Assembly: GCF_014805825.1 (NCBI RefSeq)
Contig: NZ_CP061941.1
Coordinates: 3,906,001 to 3,970,000 of the forward strand
Direction of reading: 5' to 3'
Length of the DNA: 64,000 bases
DNA from: Marinomonas algicola
GTDB lineage: Bacteria > Pseudomonadota > Gammaproteobacteria > Pseudomonadales > Marinomonadaceae
In this document: positions 1-8,653 of the stretch, piece after piece
How positions within the stretch are numbered: position 1 is the stretch's first letter
Layout of the letters: every line of letters begins with the position of its first letter
Made by a program: the position numbers and the translations under genes
Notes under the pieces: model-generated
Database searches by the model: none
What the model saw: the letters and a program-made list of their open reading frames with translations, nothing else
Told to the model about the DNA's origin: nothing

Positions 1-891
1 CGACCCTGGTATGACTTTTATACCGGACAGTTCCATTGCAGTTAATGCAACTAAAGATGCATTTGCGGCGGCCTTACCGACTTTTCGAGAGAGCGCTTCA
101 CCGGAAAGCTGCTTAATAAGCATTTGATCTTCTTCGCTTATTTTCGACCAAGTGCGCTTATTTATAAATAATGAGAAACTGGTGGAGGTTCCAGCAAAAG
201 GAAACTGTACGATATTTTTAGTATACGGTGAGGCTTTAAAGTCCGTAACGCTTTCATAAGAAATACCGTAGAAGGCATCGACCACCCCTTTTGAAACCAC
301 TTCACTGACTTTTACCGCAGGACCCGTCACAGGACTGACCCCAATATTTTTAATATTATTGGCCGTGTAACCTGGAAGAGCCCATAGACGCTTAGATTTT
401 AACTCCTCTATGGTTTCTATAGGCTTGTCTTCTAGACCGTACAAATTCCCTCCTGAATAGTTAAACACGCTTAACATTTCTACACCGTACTTTTTCAATG
501 GTGCTTTGTTCGCCAAGAATTTTTCATAGGTACGCCAATTGGCGACAGACGCCGCTTCGGCATTACTCACTAAAAAAGGCAAAGAGGAATAACTTAATAC
601 GGGTACTTGTTTTTGAATGAAGATATTCGCTGTCATGGCCACATCGGCAATACCCGACTTAACAGCCGATAATTGCTGTGGTGGTGGTGCCAATGTACCG
701 GCTGGCACAATGAATGTGACTCGCCCATCCGTCGCTTCTGCTACATCACTTATCCATTCATTCATCACCCCATGAATAAAATGGGACGGTGGAAAAAAAT
801 TGTTAAAAATTAACTCTTTCGCTTGCAGAACAGAAGTAGATGAAGCGATAGCAACACTCACAGCAGCCAACTTAATTGAACGTAAAAACAT
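1..891 (-). CDS. TRAP transporter substrate-binding protein, DctP family (3' end cut by window edge)
   Basis: Periplasmic solute receptor of a TRAP transporter, which would hand an organic anion to a DctQ/DctM membrane pair lying outside the window. Translating the minus strand from the ATG at 891 gives 297 open codons to position 1. Residues 1-24 form a signal peptide ending VLQA. Residues about 27-297 follow the DctP pattern, including PPQQLSAVKSGIADV and, further on, RLWALPGYTANN. DctP proteins are usually about 330 residues, so roughly 35 C-terminal residues are missing. It is divergent from the LysR gene at 1035 and near a TauD-type dioxygenase, which hints at a sulfonate ligand. The family assignment is firm; the ligand is inference. 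Confidence 0.88.
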   Translation of the reverse strand, partial: MFLRSIKLAAVSVAIASSTSVLQAKELIFNNFFPPSHFIHGVMNEWISDVAEATDGRVTFIVPAGTLAPPPQQLSAVKSGIADVAMTANIFIQKQVPVLSYSSLPFLVSNAEAASVANWRTYEKFLANKAPLKKYGVEMLSVFNYSGGNLYGLEDKPIETIEELKSKRLWALPGYTANNIKNIGVSPVTGPAVKVSEVVSKGVVDAFYGISYESVTDFKASPYTKNIVQFPFAGTSTSFSLFINKRTWSKISEEDQMLIKQLSGEALSRKVGKAAANASLVALTAMELSGIKVIPGS

Positions 892-1034
892 ATTTTCACT
901 TCCTATTGTTATTTTTGTATCAGATGGACTAAGACTAGCAAAAAGTCAGGTGAAAACTTAAGATGTAAATTTAGTCTTTATGATAACTTTTTGGCATCAC
1001 TGTATTACTTTTTATATAACTAACGAGCCGCTTT

Positions 1035-1931
1035 ATGAAAATAAAATCGATTGAAGTCTTTCTTGCTACAGTACAAAGTGGCAGTATCCGAGCAGCGGCT
1101 AGACAACTTGAGCTATCTCAACCCGCCGTATCTAAAGCAATTAAAGCCTTAGAAGAAGAGGTTGGAGCCCCTTTATTAACTCGTGGAACGAAAGGGGTTT
1201 ATCTGACAGAATTTGGCAAGGCCTTCCTCATCAGAGCGACCACTATTTCCCAAGAAAGCGCGAAAGCAATAGAGGAAATCAAACAGATGAGAGGAGAAGT
1301 CAATGGTTCTGTGTCCATTATGCTATCCCCTGTTACCGCCATGCTATTAGCCCCCCTGGTCATTAAACAGTTCCTTCATACTCATCCAGCAGTGAAAATA
1401 CACATATTTGAAGGTTTGCAAGCGTCCGCTGTTGAAAAGCTGCGTACGGTTGAAATTGACTTCGCCATTGCCGCAGTGACTAAACCTCACTTACTCTCTA
1501 ATAAAGAATTTGAAGTGCACCCTATAAAAGAATACCCGATGGCGATTGTTGGTCGTCGAGACAACCCATTTAAAAATAGAAACAGTTTGGTTGAATTACA
1601 CAGTGCAAAGTGGGTGCAAATCGGTTCAGGAGGGCATTTAACAACATTAATTAATGACTTTTATGAAACAAAGAACCTGACACCGCCAAATATCAATATT
1701 GAATGCCACTCGTTTACCAGCTCTCTCGCCATGATAGAAAATACAGATATGTTAGGCATGATGCCTGAAATTTGGCTAAATGATCCATCCTATTCAAGTC
1801 GCTTTTGTAAGATCGACGTTAAAGAAGGAATGGCTGTCAATAAACTGCAACTAATTTTTCGACGAGACAAACCCTTAACCCCTGTAGCAAATCAACTGCT
1901 AAATCACTTCTTGCGACGCGCTGACGTATAA
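1035..1931 (+). CDS. LysR-family transcriptional regulator
   Basis: DNA-binding regulator of 298 residues, the usual LysR length. The winged HTH occupies residues 1-60 (SGSIRAAARQLELSQPAVSK), followed by a linker helix and a two-lobed effector domain from about residue 90. It is divergent from the TRAP receptor gene, with 143 bp between the two starts, and lies 189 bp upstream of the TauD-like gene on the same strand. LysR proteins commonly control the divergent neighbour, so it may regulate both. The ligand cannot be read from the sequence. No strong Shine-Dalgarno precedes the ATG, but the HTH begins right after it, so the start is probably correct. Confidence 0.88.
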   Translation: MKIKSIEVFLATVQSGSIRAAARQLELSQPAVSKAIKALEEEVGAPLLTRGTKGVYLTEFGKAFLIRATTISQESAKAIEEIKQMRGEVNGSVSIMLSPVTAMLLAPLVIKQFLHTHPAVKIHIFEGLQASAVEKLRTVEIDFAIAAVTKPHLLSNKEFEVHPIKEYPMAIVGRRDNPFKNRNSLVELHSAKWVQIGSGGHLTTLINDFYETKNLTPPNINIECHSFTSSLAMIENTDMLGMMPEIWLNDPSYSSRFCKIDVKEGMAVNKLQLIFRRDKPLTPVANQLLNHFLRRADV

Positions 1932-2120
1932 AGCCTTCTTCTGGTGATCAATAAAAAGTCTCATGCACAGCCTTCTACGTTAATAATCAGAAGTAGATAA
2001 CAGATAAAAGAATGCTAAAACCGATGACAAAGAGGAAGCAATCGATTACAAATGATCATTTTGACGCTTTTTTAATACTGTATTAGCGCTGTTAACAACC
2101 GAGCAAAGGCCTTTAGACAT

Positions 2121-2954
2121 ATGAAAATACAGCCATTATCGCAACACATAGGCGCTCTCATTGAAGGCATTCAGCTGGCAGAACTGGACGAGCCTGCTTT
2201 TAATGAACTGCAACAAGCCTTTCTCAAACATCAGGTGTTATTCTTTCGAGAACAAACCATGTCTCCTCAGGAGCATCTTAAATTGGGGCAACGCTTTGGT
2301 CAAATCGAAGCCGTGCACCCTTTTTTTCCTCATTTAGACGACGCCGATCAAGTGGTTATCATTGAAACCTCGCGAGGCAACCCTCCTGGGGAAAGCTTCT
2401 GGCATACGGATTTAACTTGGCAAGAAAAGCCTTCTAAATGCTCTATTCTGCACGCTCAGTATGTGCCACAAACCGGAGGTGACACTGTCTGGTGTTCCAT
2501 GCAAGCGGTGTGGGACAGGGTGCCCGCTGAGCAAAAAAACTACCTGCGAACATTGCAAGGTCATCATGCCCTACACGCCTTCGAAGGCAGCCGCTACGAC
2601 CGCCATGAAACAGATCAACCTGGCAAGCAACAAAGCTTCGTCGCCAACAAATCCAAAGAATACCCGCCAGTCATTCACCCAGTCGTTACACGTCACCCTG
2701 AAACAGGAAGAGAAACTTTATTCGTCAATGAGCAATTCACTCGCTCTATTGTTGGCATGGAAGACGCTGAAAGCCAAGCCTTGTTAAACGAACTCTTTGC
2801 ACTCGCCAGATCGCCCGAATTTCAAGTACGCTTTCAATGGCAAGCTGGTTCAGTCGCCCTCTGGGACAACCGCAACACCCAACACTACGCCGTTACCGAC
2901 TACGGCGACCAACCAAGGCGACTGCACAGAGTCACCGTTTGTGCGGATGGGTAG
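2121..2954 (+). CDS. TauD/TfdA-family 2-oxoglutarate Fe(II) dioxygenase
   Basis: Non-haem iron dioxygenase of 277 residues (E. coli TauD is 283). TauD-type enzymes hydroxylate a sulfonate such as taurine with 2-oxoglutarate and O2, releasing sulfite and an aldehyde. The metal facial triad is visible as H95-T-D97 and H255. T122 and R266 sit where TauD binds 2-oxoglutarate, and R270 is where TauD holds the sulfonate group. The whole jelly-roll domain is present. Neighbours are a TRAP receptor and LysR gene upstream and a SulP transporter downstream, which fits sulfonate use, but the TfdA branch also acts on other acids. The family is firm; taurine or another sulfonate as substrate is inferred. 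Confidence 0.85.
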   Translation: MKIQPLSQHIGALIEGIQLAELDEPAFNELQQAFLKHQVLFFREQTMSPQEHLKLGQRFGQIEAVHPFFPHLDDADQVVIIETSRGNPPGESFWHTDLTWQEKPSKCSILHAQYVPQTGGDTVWCSMQAVWDRVPAEQKNYLRTLQGHHALHAFEGSRYDRHETDQPGKQQSFVANKSKEYPPVIHPVVTRHPETGRETLFVNEQFTRSIVGMEDAESQALLNELFALARSPEFQVRFQWQAGSVALWDNRNTQHYAVTDYGDQPRRLHRVTVCADG

Positions 2955-2987
2955 CATAAAGCCCATGCATTGATACACACTGAACAA

Positions 2988-3821
2988 TCAGATCTTTGCC
3001 AGTATGGATTTGATCAAGGCGCTATGCTCCCCTTGGGATTTATAGGCGGCAAAGGCGCGCATTTCGATCACGGGTGCGTCGACGACTTGATGCAGTTGTC
3101 CAACTTCCAGTGCTTGCTTGACCATGACATCGGGTAAATAGGCGGCACCGCCATTGTTTAGAATCAAACTGAGGGCGACTCTACCACTGTTGACTCGTAC
3201 ACGGGCGAGGGGTCGTTGAGGAAAGTGAGACTCGTGCATCACAGCAAAGGCCGTGCCCCATTCGACACGAATATAACCTTCAGCGACCGCTTTCTCGGTT
3301 GAAATACCTTGTTTGTCCGATACCAGAATCATGGGCACCATGGCCACCTGTTGAACAATTAAACCTTTCATGGAAGGTGGCTCGTACATGAACCCCACAT
3401 CAATCAAGCTTTGATCCAATTTTTCCACCACACGTAATGGGGTACTTTCTTCAGCGCGTAAGCTGAGCTCTTTATGGGAAATATGAATGTCATTGAGCCA
3501 GTCTTGTACAAAAATATCCCATAAACTGGAGACCGCCGCGACCACCAAGCGTCTGTGGTGTCGCTGACTGAGGGCCGTGTCTTCATAGGCTCTTTCCCAC
3601 GCTTTGAGAATGAAGTTCGCGTGCCGCTCGAGTCCTTCACCAGAGGGTGTCAAACTGATTTCATGATGCCGACGAATAAACAGCGACACCCCCATAATGG
3701 ATTCTAATTGTTTTATTCTAGCGCTGACCGTAGAGGAAGAAACGTTCAGGTTAATGGAAGCTTGCCCAAAGTTCCGAGTTTTCGACACTTCTACAAAGGT
3801 TTGCAATAAGGTGGTATCCAA
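2988..3821 (-). CDS. LysR-family regulator, HdfR-like
   Basis: Regulator of 277 residues, short for LysR (about 300) but close to E. coli HdfR (279). The N-terminus (MDTTLLQTFVEVSKTRNFG) carries the HTH in residues 1-60. The effector domain has the VEWGTAF segment and an ALIKSILAKI tail that resemble my recollection of HdfR. HdfR represses the flagellar master operon flhDC in enterics, but that regulon need not apply here. The gene is divergent from the SulP transporter at 3982 (160 bp between starts) and converges on the dioxygenase gene with a 33 bp gap. Control of the SulP gene is the simplest inference. Confidence 0.85.
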   Translation of the reverse strand: MDTTLLQTFVEVSKTRNFGQASINLNVSSSTVSARIKQLESIMGVSLFIRRHHEISLTPSGEGLERHANFILKAWERAYEDTALSQRHHRRLVVAAVSSLWDIFVQDWLNDIHISHKELSLRAEESTPLRVVEKLDQSLIDVGFMYEPPSMKGLIVQQVAMVPMILVSDKQGISTEKAVAEGYIRVEWGTAFAVMHESHFPQRPLARVRVNSGRVALSLILNNGGAAYLPDVMVKQALEVGQLHQVVDAPVIEMRAFAAYKSQGEHSALIKSILAKI

Positions 3822-3981
3822 ATCAACATCCTATTTTTTTGGCCGTAATAGCCAATTAATTTCGTTTTTCATGCCATCTAGTATCGCTTAACATTATAAG
3901 CTAATGCAAAAACGAACCTAACCACTCAACAAAATGCCCTGATACAAGGCCAACACTGAGGTTGACATACGGAAAAATACC

Positions 3982-5748
3982 ATGAAAAGAAAGACAACGC
4001 CTTGGCCCACAGGGTCGGCCCGAAAATGGATGCCCTTTTTAATCTGGGGTAGGACACTCAACAAACACTCCTTTTTCGCCGACCTGTTGGCGGGATTAAC
4101 TGGCGCCATTATTGTACTGCCACAAGGTGTCGCTTATGCCCTTATAGCTGGGTTACCCGCCGAATACGGTTTGTACACAGCCATCGTAACGCCTGTGATT
4201 GCCGGGATATTTGGCTCCTCATTGCACCTTATTTCTGGACCAACGGCCGCCATTTCGATTGTGGTGTTGAGTGTCGTCAGCAGTGTGGTTCCTCAAGGAA
4301 CGGACGCTTTTATTCCGGTTGTGCTGACCTTGACTTTATTAACGGGCATCATTCAACTGGGCATGGGATTGGCCCGAATGGGTATCTTGGTTAATTTTAT
4401 TTCTCATACTGTCGTGATTGGCTTTACCGCCGGAGCCGCTGTACTGATTGCCACCAGCCAATTAAAACACGCTTTGGGCATCCCTGTGCCTTCTGGGTCG
4501 TCTTTTTTTGAAAGTTGGCAGGCGTTGTTACAAGGTCTTTCACTCATCAATTTTTACTCTGTCAGTATTGCTGTCATCACCATTGCCGCCACTCTTTTTG
4601 TAAAAAAAGTCTACCCAAAAATGCCCGCCATGTTATTTGGCATGATTGTCGGCAGCGTAACGTGTTTTTTACTGAGTGGCGAGCAACACAATGTTCCGCT
4701 TGTTGGTGCTCTTTCTGGCCGTTTGCCTCCACTGTCCTTGCCAGATTTGTCGGCAGGCACTATTAGCCGCATTCTGCCGGGGGCCATCGCCATTGCTATT
4801 TTGGGGTTAGTCGAAGCCGTATCGATTGCTAGGGCCATTGCGATCCGTTCAGGGCAACGTATCGACGGCAACCAAGAGTTTATCGGTCAAGGATTATCTA
4901 ATGTGGTCGGGAGTTTTTTCTCCTGTTACCCTGGCTCAGGTTCTTTTACTCGCTCTGGGGTCAATTACGACGCAGGCGCAAAAACCCCTTTGGCGTCCAT
5001 TTTTGCCGCTATGATCTTGGTGGTGATTATCGTGTTCGTTCCACAAGTGACCGAATATCTGCCTCTGCCCGCTATGGCAGGCGGCATTCTGTTAATTTCA
5101 TGGAATTTAATCGATACCCACCACATTGGCCAAATTCTTCGCAGTAACAAGCAAGAGGCCGCCATTTTAAGCGTCACCTTCTTCTCCACCTTGATTGTTG
5201 AACTGGAGTTTTCTATTTATCTGGGCGTATTGCTGTCGTTAATCTTTTATTTAAAACGCACAGCCAATCCAAGAATCATGGAAGTGGCCCCCAAAACACT
5301 GGACCAAGGAACGGACTTACGCAGCATTTCACGTTTTCAATTGTCGGAGTGCCCACAAATAAAAACCGTGCGCATTGATGGTTCCATTTTTTTTGGGGCC
5401 GCGGATCATATTCAAAAAACACTGATCGACACCAGCACCAAGATAGAAGCAAACACCCACCTTATTCTACTGTGCAGTGGCGTGAATTTTATTGATGTGG
5501 CTGGCGCTGAAATGCTCCTGCAAGAATCATCTAGAATGAAAAAAGCAGGCCATCACTTGCACTTCTGCTCCCTGAAAAATACGGTGAAAGACGAGTTATC
5601 CGCAAACAACTATTTAGCTAAATTAGGAGAAGATAACTTTTACCCAACCATTGATGAAGCACTGACCAAATTGGTGCCATTGCTTGATCAACCAAAGTGC
5701 CAGAACTGCACAAGGCGTGTCTTTTCTCAATGCCCACCGTTACCATAA
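3982..5748 (+). CDS. SulP-family anion transporter with C-terminal STAS domain
   Basis: Inner-membrane anion transporter of 588 residues. Residues about 30-415 are a dense run of hydrophobic helices with SulP landmarks: PQGVAYALIAGLPAEYGLY near the start and SCYPGSGSFTRSGVN in the middle. Residues about 440-560 form a cytoplasmic STAS domain. The last 20 residues hold three cysteines (KCQNC, then QCPPLP), an unusual short tail. SulP members carry sulfate, bicarbonate or dicarboxylates, and the sequence alone does not settle which. Next to a TauD-type dioxygenase, sulfate or sulfite handling is plausible. It is divergent from the HdfR-like gene and converges on the small gene ending at 5761. 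Confidence 0.92.
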   Translation: MKRKTTPWPTGSARKWMPFLIWGRTLNKHSFFADLLAGLTGAIIVLPQGVAYALIAGLPAEYGLYTAIVTPVIAGIFGSSLHLISGPTAAISIVVLSVVSSVVPQGTDAFIPVVLTLTLLTGIIQLGMGLARMGILVNFISHTVVIGFTAGAAVLIATSQLKHALGIPVPSGSSFFESWQALLQGLSLINFYSVSIAVITIAATLFVKKVYPKMPAMLFGMIVGSVTCFLLSGEQHNVPLVGALSGRLPPLSLPDLSAGTISRILPGAIAIAILGLVEAVSIARAIAIRSGQRIDGNQEFIGQGLSNVVGSFFSCYPGSGSFTRSGVNYDAGAKTPLASIFAAMILVVIIVFVPQVTEYLPLPAMAGGILLISWNLIDTHHIGQILRSNKQEAAILSVTFFSTLIVELEFSIYLGVLLSLIFYLKRTANPRIMEVAPKTLDQGTDLRSISRFQLSECPQIKTVRIDGSIFFGAADHIQKTLIDTSTKIEANTHLILLCSGVNFIDVAGAEMLLQESSRMKKAGHHLHFCSLKNTVKDELSANNYLAKLGEDNFYPTIDEALTKLVPLLDQPKCQNCTRRVFSQCPPLP

Positions 5749-5760
5749 AAGTGCACTCAG

Positions 5761-6213
5761 CTAGGAAGGCACTGTGCCTTCCAAAGCGTGCTGTAAAGCA
5801 GCAAGATCTTCGAGTGAATCCTTTTTTATGGTTAACTTAATGCAAGTAGCGTCTTTTTCTGGCAATGCACATATGGCTTGCCAAACCTCATGAGAAAGGG
5901 TCAATCGCTCACCTTCTAATTCAATAATGATGGCGACAGAGTGCTTACGGACCAAAGACAATACATCACTTTCTGGGTGGACTTTTGCGGAGAAAAGTTC
6001 CACTTTTTTATGCCATGGATTGTCATCCACAAACGCCATAATTTGGTACTGCACTGAGTGATGTTTATTAAGCGTTTGCAACAAGGTGGCAAATCGATGT
6101 GAAGCGTATTCGATTCCCACTACTATAATAGGAACAATGGGCCTCGCCTGAAAAAGCCATCGACCGCTTCCAGAAGCGATGGCCTTAAGAAAATGTAAGA
6201 CGTGCTTTATCAT
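5761..6213 (-). CDS. Orphan nucleotide-binding-like domain protein, CapD N-terminal/CoA_binding_3-like
   Basis: Protein of 150 residues, not confidently recognised. Residues about 28-110 read like the N-terminal Rossmann half of CapD-type nucleotide-sugar epimerases: PIVPIIVVGIEYASHRFA, then the MAFVDDNPWHKK segment, then SLVRKHSVAIIIEL. In those enzymes this half precedes a dehydratase domain, which is absent here, so the gene is either a stand-alone domain or a remnant. A basic first 25 residues lacks a clear signal peptide. The stop is 12 bp from the end of the convergent SulP gene. The last codons form a perfect hairpin (GGAAGGCAC/GTGCCTTCC, 5764-5782) that may end transcription. Confidence 0.5.
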   Translation of the reverse strand: MIKHVLHFLKAIASGSGRWLFQARPIVPIIVVGIEYASHRFATLLQTLNKHHSVQYQIMAFVDDNPWHKKVELFSAKVHPESDVLSLVRKHSVAIIIELEGERLTLSHEVWQAICALPEKDATCIKLTIKKDSLEDLAALQHALEGTVPS

Positions 6214-6308
6214 AACGCTAAAAAGTCCGTTGACTAAACCCGCCTTACATTAACATAATTTGGCGCCTGGCCTAAGTCGCTAGCGCCTCTGCAACAGGCC
6301 CGCTTACA

Positions 6309-7529
6309 CTAAGGCTTTAGATCTTCATAAGGCAGGCCAACATACTGCTCAGCAATGACTTTTTTGCCGCTCTCAGACCCCGTGTAGTAACTTAATTCTG
6401 ACGCCATAAAACGAGAGAATGTCACATTCCCCAACTCAGAGTCTGACGTTTCGGACGCATCAAACTTATGCATCATATTAGTCATCCACCAAGAAAAACG
6501 CTCACCATTCCAGACACGCCTTAACGCAATGTCTGAATACTGACTCACGCAAGAAGCGTCTCCTTCTTTATAAACGCGTGTCATGATTTTATACAAGGTA
6601 GCCACATCCGATGCCGCTAGATTCAAGCCTTTTGCCCCTGTTGGAGGCACTATGTGTGCCGCATCACCAACTAAGAACAATCTTCCATACTGCATCGGTT
6701 CGCAAACAAACGAACGTAATGGCGCAATGCTTTTTTCAATACTGGGTCCGGTAACGAGATTGTCGGCGGCTTTTGGCGGCAAACGCTTTCTTAATTCATC
6801 CCAAAAAGCATCGTCTGACCAGTCCTCAACGTTATCGGTTAAAGGGACTTGAATGTAATAACGTGAACGGGTTTCAGAACGCATGCTCACCAAAGCAAAA
6901 CCTCGATCCGACTTACTGTAAATAAGCTCTTTGCTTGCTGGAGGCGTTTCACTTAACACTCCCAACCAACCAAACGGATACACTTTTTCATGTTCAGTCC
7001 GAAGCTCCGCCGGAATCGTTGGGCGAGAAACCCCATGAAAACCATCACAACCCGCAATGTAATCACACTCTAAACGGTAAGTTTCACCATTTTGAGTAAA
7101 GGTGGCACTTGGAGACTCTGTATTGACATCATGCAGTTCAACGTCTTTCGCCTCATAATAGGTTTCTAATTCTGCGGCGTCTCGAGCTTCCATCAAATCA
7201 GCGGTGATTTCAACTTGACCATAACAAAGGACGGTATCACCGCCTGTTAAATTTTTTACATCGATGTATGTGCTTTGTTCATTGAACGCTAACTCAAAGC
7301 CCTCATGCACAATGCCTTCCGCATCCATTCTTTCGGACACACCGGCTTCACGCACCAGATCCGCAAAACCTTGCTCCAAAATACCCGCTCGAATACGTCC
7401 CAGCACATACTCGCCAGTCATGCGTTCAAGAATAATATTACTGATACCTTGCTTAGATAACAGTTGGCCAAGCAGCAAACCTGATGGGCCGCCACCGATA
7501 ATGGCGACTTGAGTTTTGATGGTTTTCAT
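6309..7529 (-). CDS. pobA: 4-hydroxybenzoate 3-monooxygenase
   Basis: Flavoprotein hydroxylase converting 4-hydroxybenzoate, NADPH and O2 to protocatechuate, which feeds the lig genes downstream in this window. It has 406 residues (Pseudomonas PobA 394). All three group A flavin signatures are visible: GGGPSG at 12-17 for the FAD dinucleotide, CDGFHGVSR in the middle (DG motif) and GDAAHIVPPTGAKGLN (GD motif). The segments SRYYIQVPL, SIAPLRSFV and a YVGLPYED tail are characteristic of PobA. It is divergent from the AraC gene at 7704, the classic pobA-pobR/pobC arrangement. The divergent promoter region holds candidate operators. Confidence 0.96.
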   Translation of the reverse strand: MKTIKTQVAIIGGGPSGLLLGQLLSKQGISNIILERMTGEYVLGRIRAGILEQGFADLVREAGVSERMDAEGIVHEGFELAFNEQSTYIDVKNLTGGDTVLCYGQVEITADLMEARDAAELETYYEAKDVELHDVNTESPSATFTQNGETYRLECDYIAGCDGFHGVSRPTIPAELRTEHEKVYPFGWLGVLSETPPASKELIYSKSDRGFALVSMRSETRSRYYIQVPLTDNVEDWSDDAFWDELRKRLPPKAADNLVTGPSIEKSIAPLRSFVCEPMQYGRLFLVGDAAHIVPPTGAKGLNLAASDVATLYKIMTRVYKEGDASCVSQYSDIALRRVWNGERFSWWMTNMMHKFDASETSDSELGNVTFSRFMASELSYYTGSESGKKVIAEQYVGLPYEDLKP

Positions 7530-7641
7530 AAAGACTCTCTTCTCACATTTTTATTATTAGTCACACAACTAAAAGCTGTTTTGTATAACGTCATAATGGC
7601 CTTTAAAAGCCACCTTATGAATTCACTTATCGGACAAATAC

Positions 7642-7683
7642 TTGTACTTTTCAATCAAAGAGAGTATTACTAATTTGTACAAA
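7642..7683. promoter_or_regulatory. Candidate AraC-type operator region between pobA and its regulator
   Basis: The 174 bp between the divergent starts contains TTGTACTTTTC at 7642-7652 and the palindrome TTTGTACAAA at 7674-7683, so TTGTAC occurs twice 33 bp apart. The same 11-mer recurs upstream of the other AraC gene (17435-17445). The repeat is directly visible; its role as a regulator site is inference. Confidence 0.4.
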
Positions 7684-7703
7684 CAGAATCAGAAAAGCGC
7701 CTT

Positions 7704-8609
7704 ATGAGCAACGAAAAACAAGATATCCCCCAGTTCTCCTTGTATGGCGAAGCCACTTCAAATAAGGACCCTGGCTTTGTCCACATTGAAGACATTGCTA
7801 CTCGCAGCAGTGAAAATGGTTGGTTAATAAAACCTCATCGTCATGGGCGTATGTTTCAGGTTTTATGCATCTTTGATGGCAGGATTGAGGTCAGAATTGA
7901 TGAGCAGAATCATCATTTAACGGGAGGTTGGGCCATCACAATTCCAGCAGGGTCCGTGCATGGGTTTCGTTTTTCACCCGATACCGATGGGGTTATTTTA
8001 ACGCTAGCGGACCCCATTTTAGCGGATCAGACTCAGCAAAAAGCACACCACTATATTGAAGGGTTAACGCGGATGGCCAGTGTCATTCAAATTGATCCGA
8101 AAAATGTACTTTTTAATCAGCTCAAACAATATTTACAGTTAATCAAAGCCGAAATTAAAAATCATTACAGTGGTCAACAAGTTATGTTGGAATGGTTGGT
8201 CAGAATGGTGTTGGTGACACTGCAAAGACAAGCCGATTACAGCCGATTATCCACGGACGACAATCAAAGCAGTAACCGCTTACTCGATCAGTTCAAGCAG
8301 TTAATGGAAGCCCACTACCACGAACAATGGAAAGTGGCTCAGTATGCGAAAGCCATGAATATGTCTGTATCCAGTTTAAATCGCTTGTGTCACGAGACCA
8401 TTGGCAGCGCGACAAAAAATGTACTGCAAGACAGGTTATTGATCGAAGCCAAGCGGAAATTGATTTATACCCGTGAGCCACTCGATCAGATTGCTTATGC
8501 TCTAGGCTTTAAAGACCCTGCCTACTTCTCTCGCTTCTTCAAAAAAATGGCCGGGGGTTCACCAAGTCTTTATCGTAATGACAATAACTATGAAACCACC
8601 AACCATTAA
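7704..8609 (+). CDS. AraC-family regulator of pobA, PobR/PobC type
   Basis: Transcriptional activator of 301 residues. The N-terminal half is a cupin-like sensing domain (KPHRHGRMFQVLCIFDG, then ITIPAGSVHGF). The C-terminal 100 residues carry two HTH motifs, including the hallmark QIAYALGFKDPAYFSRFFKK. Divergence from pobA with a short shared promoter, as in known pobC/pobR-pobA pairs, suggests it activates pobA with 4-hydroxybenzoate as effector. It is clearly a paralogue of the AraC protein at 17471: they share the IP..QFYGE-like N-terminus, the PHRH motif and the HTH region. Its 3' end converges on the aldo/keto reductase gene 44 bp away. Confidence 0.85.
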   Translation: MSNEKQDIPQFSLYGEATSNKDPGFVHIEDIATRSSENGWLIKPHRHGRMFQVLCIFDGRIEVRIDEQNHHLTGGWAITIPAGSVHGFRFSPDTDGVILTLADPILADQTQQKAHHYIEGLTRMASVIQIDPKNVLFNQLKQYLQLIKAEIKNHYSGQQVMLEWLVRMVLVTLQRQADYSRLSTDDNQSSNRLLDQFKQLMEAHYHEQWKVAQYAKAMNMSVSSLNRLCHETIGSATKNVLQDRLLIEAKRKLIYTREPLDQIAYALGFKDPAYFSRFFKKMAGGSPSLYRNDNNYETTNH

Positions 8610-8653
8610 TCAACACTATGACCCCTTATTACTGAACGGCCGGTAAAACCGCG

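Noticed and set aside
2461..2787. Cysteine-rich 108-codon frame inside the dioxygenase gene
   Set aside because: It is a shadow frame on the same strand of a well-supported TauD-type gene with intact active-site residues.
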